Assembly: GCA_934454405.1 (NCBI GenBank)
Contig: CAKSFN010000009.1
Location: 44,520 to 108,519 of the forward strand
DNA from: an uncultured Eubacteriales bacterium
GTDB taxonomy: Bacteria > Bacillota > Clostridia > Oscillospirales > UBA644
DNA: 64,000 bases
Direction: 5' to 3'
In this document: in pieces, positions 58,824 to 64,000 of the stretch
How the letters are laid out: every line of letters starts with the position of its first letter
Position numbering within the stretch: the stretch's first letter is position 1
Notes under the pieces: model-generated
Seen by the model: the letters and a program-made list of their open reading frames with translations, nothing else
Told to the model about the DNA's origin: nothing
Databases searched by the model: none
Made by a program: the position numbers and the translations under genes

Positions 58824-59010
58824 ACGTATGATGGATGTGCTGGAGAAACGGCTCCCGCCGGACGAAAAGCGCCGCGCGGAATTCATAAACCGCGCGGCGA
58901 TCAGCAGAGGCGAGATCCCCTGCGATATCAGCGAAAAGATCATTGGAAACCCGGAGTGTTGGAATAGCTTGCGCACGACGCTGCAGACCATGCTCGAATC
59001 GAGTAAATAA
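58756..59010 (+). CDS. Small charged ORF or gene remnant before the methyltransferase
   Basis: An 84-codon frame, different from the truncated gene. From about residue 10 it is coherent and highly charged (RETLERMMDVLEKRLPPDEK, then NRAAISRGEIPCDI) and ends 12 bases before the methyltransferase with GC-rich codons like those of the R-M genes. Its true start is unclear (ATG 58756, 58780, 58828 or 58831). It may be a small R-M accessory protein or the tail of a displaced gene. Confidence 0.5.
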   Translation: MRWPYFYDMLSGRTNPSPRETLERMMDVLEKRLPPDEKRRAEFINRAAISRGEIPCDISEKIIGNPECWNSLRTTLQTMLESSK

Positions 59011-59022
59011 GGAGAACAGGCA

Positions 59023-62000
59023 ATGAACGAAAGATTAGATCGTTTCACGAAATTGTTGAAGGAGATTTTCGAGCTCGATAAATCCGACCTCGATTTTGGT
59101 ATTTATCGCGTGATGAATCTCCGCAAAACCCAGATCGAGCAATTCCTGACGGAGCGTCTGCCGCAGATGGTGCAGGAGACCCTTGCCCCATTCGCACAGG
59201 GCAGCAAGGAAGAAATCCGCGCAAAAATGAAGCAGATCGAAGATAGTGTGGCAGAAATGGGCATGACGGTGGATGCTCTCCCCGACACGGCTCAGAAGAA
59301 GCAGCAGTATTTGCAGTTCCAGAAGCAACTCGCGGAAGGCGCAGATCTGGCCGCGCTGGAGACAGACGTGTACTCCGCGCTGTATTCCTTCTTCAACAGG
59401 TACTATGAGGATGGCGATTTCATTTCCAAGCGCCGGTACAAGGAAGGCGTGTATGCCATCCCCTACGAGGGCGAGGAAGTAAAGCTCTACTGGGCGAATC
59501 AAGATCAGTACTATATCAAAACCAGCGAAAACTTCAAGGATTACACATTCGTATTCGACGGGATCACCGTCCATTTCCATTTGGTGGACGCTACCACGGA
59601 GCAGAACAATAACAAAGAGAGCAAGGACAGCAAGCGCACCTTCATGCTCTTTACGGAGGATGAAGAAAATTACCCGGGCATCAAGCGTTTTGAATATGAT
59701 CCGGATGCGGCGGAAATCGTTATCCGCTTCGTGTATGATGTCCCGGAAGATAGAAAAAAGAAATATGCCGAGGAAAACTATGCCGCTATCACGGCTTGGC
59801 TGCTGTCGCTGCGGAGGGCGGAACTTAATCCGCTGATCGCACCGATCCCCACCGGCAAAGGACGGGAGACAACCACACTTCTGGAAAAACACCTAAAGGG
59901 TTATGTGGCGAAGAACACATTCGATTATTTCATCCACAAAGATCTGCATGGCTTCTTGACGCGTGAGCTGGATTTCTTCATTAAGAGCGAGGTCATGCAT
60001 CTGGAGGATCTGGACACCGGCAGCGAGACCCGTGTGGAGACTTATCTTGCCAAAGTAAAAGCCATTAAGCGCGTCGGCAAGATTATCATCGATTTCCTTG
60101 CCCAGATCGAAGATTTCCAGAAAAAGCTGTGGCTGAAAAAGAAATTCGTGGTGGAGACCAACTGGTGCATCACGTTGGATAAGATTGACGAATCCTTCTG
60201 GCCGGAGATCATCGGGAACAAGGCGCAGATTGATGAATGGATCGCAATGTACGCCATCGACGAAGCGGAAGGCTGGACGAACCCGCCGTCCGTCGATTTC
60301 CTGCGCCGGAATAAAAATCTGATCATCGACACCAAGCACTTCTCCAATACGTTTAAATTCGCGCTGCTGGAGAGCATCCCGGATTTGGATGGGCATACGG
60401 ACGGTGTAATGATCAATTCGGAAAACTTCCAAGCGTTAAGTTTGCTGAGACTAAAATGTGAAAAACAATATGATCATATTCATATAGATCCACCTTATAA
60501 CACCGATACGAGCGGATTTTTATATAAAAACAACTATCGTCATTCAAGCTGGGCGAGTATGATGATCGACAGATTGTGTGAGTCAGACCAGTTACTTGAG
60601 GATGAGGAAGGCGTATTCCAGTGTCATATAGACGAAAACGAATATGAGCTCCTTTTCAATGTTTTCAATTCTCTCCATCGGCAAAACGCAGGGACAATTG
60701 TCTGGGACAAGCTTAACCCGATGCTTGGACGGAAGGGCGTTGCAACACAGCATGAATATGTGATTTTTAGAACAAATTCTGATAGATCCATTTATGCCCG
60801 AAATGACAACATCGGAAAGATTTTCGCTTATGCAGAGAAAGAGATCAAGAATAACGGTGGAATAAATGAGGCAAGTCGGAGGGCGTTTGCTGCAAGGCTT
60901 ACTGCTGACGAGAAACTCTCCGGCGGTGACAGAGCATACAATTTTATAGATGATGATGGAAATATCTATCGTCTTGTCGCTATGGGAGCACCGGAACGCC
61001 GTACAGATCCAAAGTACTTTATTCCACTAATACATCCCGTTACTGGCAAACCGTGTCCTGTGCCCTCGAACGGCTGGTCGAGAAAGCCGGAAACCATGGC
61101 AAAAATGTTAGAAGATGGCACGATAATTTTTGGAAAAGATGAGACTACTCAGCCCCAGAAAAAAGTCATTCTTTCAATCTCAGGAGAAAGGCAAATATCA
61201 TCAGTAATAGAAGATGGAAAAAGCGGAAAAGCAGACTTGGATAAACTGGGATTGGATTTTCCGTATGCACACCCAGTGTCGTTATATGAAACACTCATTT
61301 CCGCAAACCACGGGTACTCAATTTTGGATTTCTTTGCAGGATCCGGTACTACGGGACATGCCACAGTCAATCTGAATAGAGCAGACGGGGAGAAGCGAAA
61401 ATACTGTTTGGTTGAAATGGGAGATCAATTCTATTCCGTTGCACTGCCTCGCATGAAGAAGGTGGTGTATTCTGCTGCTTGGAAAGATGGCAAACCTCAG
61501 AATCGTAATACCGGTATCTCACAAATTATCAAATACATGCGTCTTGAGAGCTACGAGGATGCGCTCTCCAACATTGAACTCTCCGACAACGGCGGCCAGC
61601 TCAAGGCGCTGTTGGGCGAAGATTACATGATCCACTACATGGTGGATCTGGAGAGCCGCGGCAGCCTTCTGGACGTGGAGGCGTTCTCCAATCCCTTCGC
61701 CTATACTATGAAGATCACCGAAAAGAACGAGTGCAGGGAACGCCCGGTGGATCTGGTGGAGACCTTCAACTACCTGATCGGTCTGAATGTCTCCCGTCAG
61801 AGCGCGATCTCCTACTGGCTCAGTAAGCCCGCTGAGCAGCCTGCTTACGAAGGAGCTGTGGAGCTGGTCAGCGATATCAGCGGGCAGTACGCTTTCCGGC
61901 AGATCGAAGGCACCTTACCCGACGGTCGCCGCGCTTTGGTGATCTGGCGCACCGTGACGGATGACATTGTTGCCTCCAATGCGGCGCTGGATGCCTATTT

Positions 62001-62154
62001 CACCACCTATCGCAAGAATGCCGACGATCGCAGGTATGATGTGATCTTCGTTAACGGCGACAGCAACCTTGAAAACCTCCGCGGCAGCAGTGAAGGCTGG
62101 ACGGTGCGGATGACGGAGATCGAATTCAAAAACCGTATGTTCGAGGAGGCGTGA
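59023..62154 (+). CDS. Type III-like site-specific DNA methyltransferase (Mod)
   Basis: A 1043-residue protein, much longer than typical Mod (600-700). Residues 1-440 are helical and charged, with no methylase motif. The catalytic motif IV is DPPYN at 489-493 and the SAM motif FAGSGTT is at 771-777, the order of beta-class amino-methyltransferases (adenine N6 or cytosine N4). The region between holds the target-recognition domain. The C-terminal 200 residues are again GC-rich and similar in codon use to the N-terminus. It starts at ATG 59023 after GGAGAACAGG. It pairs with the Res-like helicase two bases downstream. Confidence 0.85.
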   Translation: MNERLDRFTKLLKEIFELDKSDLDFGIYRVMNLRKTQIEQFLTERLPQMVQETLAPFAQGSKEEIRAKMKQIEDSVAEMGMTVDALPDTAQKKQQYLQFQKQLAEGADLAALETDVYSALYSFFNRYYEDGDFISKRRYKEGVYAIPYEGEEVKLYWANQDQYYIKTSENFKDYTFVFDGITVHFHLVDATTEQNNNKESKDSKRTFMLFTEDEENYPGIKRFEYDPDAAEIVIRFVYDVPEDRKKKYAEENYAAITAWLLSLRRAELNPLIAPIPTGKGRETTTLLEKHLKGYVAKNTFDYFIHKDLHGFLTRELDFFIKSEVMHLEDLDTGSETRVETYLAKVKAIKRVGKIIIDFLAQIEDFQKKLWLKKKFVVETNWCITLDKIDESFWPEIIGNKAQIDEWIAMYAIDEAEGWTNPPSVDFLRRNKNLIIDTKHFSNTFKFALLESIPDLDGHTDGVMINSENFQALSLLRLKCEKQYDHIHIDPPYNTDTSGFLYKNNYRHSSWASMMIDRLCESDQLLEDEEGVFQCHIDENEYELLFNVFNSLHRQNAGTIVWDKLNPMLGRKGVATQHEYVIFRTNSDRSIYARNDNIGKIFAYAEKEIKNNGGINEASRRAFAARLTADEKLSGGDRAYNFIDDDGNIYRLVAMGAPERRTDPKYFIPLIHPVTGKPCPVPSNGWSRKPETMAKMLEDGTIIFGKDETTQPQKKVILSISGERQISSVIEDGKSGKADLDKLGLDFPYAHPVSLYETLISANHGYSILDFFAGSGTTGHATVNLNRADGEKRKYCLVEMGDQFYSVALPRMKKVVYSAAWKDGKPQNRNTGISQIIKYMRLESYEDALSNIELSDNGGQLKALLGEDYMIHYMVDLESRGSLLDVEAFSNPFAYTMKITEKNECRERPVDLVETFNYLIGLNVSRQSAISYWLSKPAEQPAYEGAVELVSDISGQYAFRQIEGTLPDGRRALVIWRTVTDDIVASNAALDAYFTTYRKNADDRRYDVIFVNGDSNLENLRGSSEGWTVRMTEIEFKNRMFEEA

Positions 62155-62156
62155 GT

Positions 62157-64000
62157 ATGGCAAGAAGAACCGCCCCGCAGGCCTCTTTCGACGATCAGCT
62201 CGTACTGTTCCGATATTTCCTGCATGAGCTAAAAATTGACTCCATCAGTGCTCTCAGTGAAAAGCTGAACAGCAGCGAATACGAGGGCATCAACGAAAGC
62301 GGCAACACATATTTCTACACCTGTATCGCCCGCATCTGCCAGATGCGAGGCGCAGCCGTCACGTCCGAAAAACTGCGTCTGTATGATGAGAATATTTGCC
62401 GTCATACCCGCCAGATCGGAGAAAAACGCGGCGGTCTGCAATGGAAGTATTTCCAGTATGTCGCCCTTCTCTTCACGGAAATGTATCTGGATCGGTATTT
62501 TTCCGACGCGGACGCCTTCTGTGCAGATCTCAATGCATGGCTTGGGCAGGTAAAGAGCCTGTCTCTCGGCCTTATAGATTTTCAGCCGTATACGGCGGAT
62601 AAACTGAATAAGCTGGCTTTCATGTGCGCCACCGGCAGCGGCAAAACGCTGATCATGCACATGAACATGCTGCAGTTCCTGCATTATTTCAAGCGGGCCA
62701 AACGGATCAACGGCAGATTGTCCATCAACAAGGTTATCGTGCTGGCGCCCAACGAGGGCATGAGCAAACAGCACTTGGATGAGCTCTCCTTGTCGTCTAT
62801 TTCGGCGGCGATGTTCGAGAAGGATCGCGGTTTTGTCAGACAGCAGGATGACGTAATCGTAATCGATATGAACAAGCTGAAGGAAGAAGGCAAGGTCAAG
62901 ACCGTCTCCGTCGACAGCTTCGAACAGAACAATCTGGTGCTGGTGGATGAGGGGCATCGCGGCCTGTCCGGCGACGTGTGGTACGATTACCGTACCCGCC
63001 TTTCCGAAGAAGGTTTTGCCTTTGAGTATTCCGCCACCTTCAAACAGGCGCTGAAAGCCAATGCCACCGGCAATACCCAGCAGGTCAGAGAAGCTCGGAC
63101 ACTAATGGAGGAATATGGGAAATCCATCATTATGGATTATTCCTACAAGTATTTCTACAGCGATGGGTACGGCAAGGACTATCGCATTTACAATCTGCAA
63201 AGCACCGTGGATTCGGAGCAGAAGCATTTGTATTTGGTCGGATGCCTGATGTCCTTCTATCAGCAGATGAAACTGTTTGAGGTAAAGGCAGATGCGCTGC
63301 GGGAATTCCGGATCGAAAAGCCGCTGCTGGTATTCGTGGGCAACCGTGTTACCGCGCCAGTCAAAAGCAGTAACCTAACACAGGCGGAAAAGGATCTGCT
63401 CACGGATGTGGAAGAAGTGCTGCTCTTCTTCAACAAATTCCTGAGCAACCGCGCACAATCGATCGAGCATATCCTTGCCGTGCTGAACGAAGATACCGGA
63501 CTAATCGAAGCCAGCGGCAAAGAGCTGTTCTATCAGGATTTCCGCGCGCTGCAGGATATTTTCGGTTTGGAGCTGGATCCGGCGGTTATTTTCGCAGACG
63601 TCCTCCGCATCGTTTTCAACACCGACGGAAACGCTGACGAACCGCGCCTGCGGATGGAAAATATTCGGCATGTCGCCGGTGAGATCGGCTTGAAGGTGGG
63701 CGAATACGGCGATTATTTCGGTGTTATCAACATTGGCGACACGTCCGGTCTGCTGAAAAACTGTGAGCAGAAGGGCATCATCGTCGGTAATGAAGAATTT
63801 GTTTCAGAATCGCTGTTCCGAAATATTAATACGCCGAATTCCAATATCAACATGCTGATTGGCTCCCGCAAGTTTACGGAGGGCTGGAACAGCTGGCGCG
63901 TTTCCACCATGGGCTTGATCAACTTTGCAAAAGGCGAGGGATCGCAGGCCATTCAGCTTTTCGGACGCGGTGTACGCCTGAAAGGCTACAACGGATGCCT
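62157..64000 (+). CDS. Type III-like restriction subunit, DEAD/DEAH helicase (Res), 3' end outside window
   Basis: An open frame from ATG 62157, preceded by GGAGG, to the window edge (614 residues seen). Walker A ATGSGKT lies near residue 157-164, motif II DEGHR near 264 and the C-terminal motif block GSRKFTEGWNSWR and QLFGRGVRLKG near 555-612, all superfamily 2. A 150-residue N-terminal region precedes the helicase. The nuclease domain, expected after the helicase in Res, is not visible. It translocates along DNA and, with Mod, would cut unmodified DNA. Confidence 0.85.
   Translation, partial: MARRTAPQASFDDQLVLFRYFLHELKIDSISALSEKLNSSEYEGINESGNTYFYTCIARICQMRGAAVTSEKLRLYDENICRHTRQIGEKRGGLQWKYFQYVALLFTEMYLDRYFSDADAFCADLNAWLGQVKSLSLGLIDFQPYTADKLNKLAFMCATGSGKTLIMHMNMLQFLHYFKRAKRINGRLSINKVIVLAPNEGMSKQHLDELSLSSISAAMFEKDRGFVRQQDDVIVIDMNKLKEEGKVKTVSVDSFEQNNLVLVDEGHRGLSGDVWYDYRTRLSEEGFAFEYSATFKQALKANATGNTQQVREARTLMEEYGKSIIMDYSYKYFYSDGYGKDYRIYNLQSTVDSEQKHLYLVGCLMSFYQQMKLFEVKADALREFRIEKPLLVFVGNRVTAPVKSSNLTQAEKDLLTDVEEVLLFFNKFLSNRAQSIEHILAVLNEDTGLIEASGKELFYQDFRALQDIFGLELDPAVIFADVLRIVFNTDGNADEPRLRMENIRHVAGEIGLKVGEYGDYFGVINIGDTSGLLKNCEQKGIIVGNEEFVSESLFRNINTPNSNINMLIGSRKFTEGWNSWRVSTMGLINFAKGEGSQAIQLFGRGVRLKGYNGC

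Noticed and set aside
1..64000. tRNA, rRNA or CRISPR arrays
   Set aside because: I looked in all larger gaps for T-loop sequences, rRNA cores and regularly spaced repeats and saw none.

Overview
The window reads as one continuous chromosome segment of an anaerobic, spore-forming member of the Clostridia (Bacillota). The evidence is a Gram-positive type murF-mraY-ftsW-murG-murA-ftsQ-ftsZ run, RqcH/RqcP, a yabP-yabQ-divIC-yabR block, sporulation genes (gpr, spoIIP, a SpoIIQ-like LytM protein, a SpoIID-like protein, pdaA), strong SD sequences, and many TTGACA/TATAAT promoters with 17-bp spacing. Fermentative alcohol/aldehyde dehydrogenases and the absence of respiratory genes suit a gut-type fermenter; the exact genus cannot be read from the sequence. 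No rRNA, tRNA or CRISPR array was found.

Layout. 1-8.8 kb: lipid II synthesis and division operon ending in ftsZ, then a HAD phosphatase and a small membrane protein. 8.9-16.8 kb: a divergent metabolic island (Fe-alcohol dehydrogenase and beta-propeller on the minus strand; aldehyde dehydrogenase, split transketolase, 4-hydroxybutyrate-dehydrogenase-like and Zn-alcohol dehydrogenase on the plus strand) driven from a shared promoter region. 16.9-22.3 kb: minus-strand translation/tRNA-modification operon (trmO, trmK, nif3-like, rqcH, two GNAT genes). 22.3-27.8 kb: DUF1858, ROK, SIS, membrane protein and class A PBP on the minus strand. 28.2-31.7 kb: rplM-rpsI, a small protein, DUF1015, MTA/SAH nucleosidase. 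31.7-35.5 kb: flippase, HU, rqcP, yabP, yabQ, divIC, yabR, in nearly the Bacillus subtilis order. 35.6-41.4 kb: a SpoIID-like/peptidoglycan-binding pair, pth lying between two copies of a terminator-promoter cassette, DUF308, endonuclease IV, sortase B. 41.5-41.9 kb: a gene-free, highly palindromic element. 41.9-51.5 kb: spoIIP, gpr, PfoR-like permease, rpsT, pantothenate uptake/phosphorylation, TalC-like aldolase, SpoIIQ-like, DUF1836 regulator, Nudix, pdaA and a second deacetylase. 51.6-58.4 kb: FNT channel, ung, apbE-NusG_II-Gx (flavin-linked) cluster, nrdR, ABC exporter. 58.4-64 kb: a truncated HExxH protein, a junction, and a large type III-like restriction-modification pair running off the window.

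The points most worth following are: the MraY in the wall operon has lost most catalytic residues; the split-transketolase/dehydrogenase island has no obvious named pathway; a roughly 275-bp nested palindromic element at 41.5-41.8 kb; a 14-bp inverted repeat that ties the DUF1836 promoter to its own ribosome-binding site; and a mosaic 1043-residue methyltransferase next to a broken gene.
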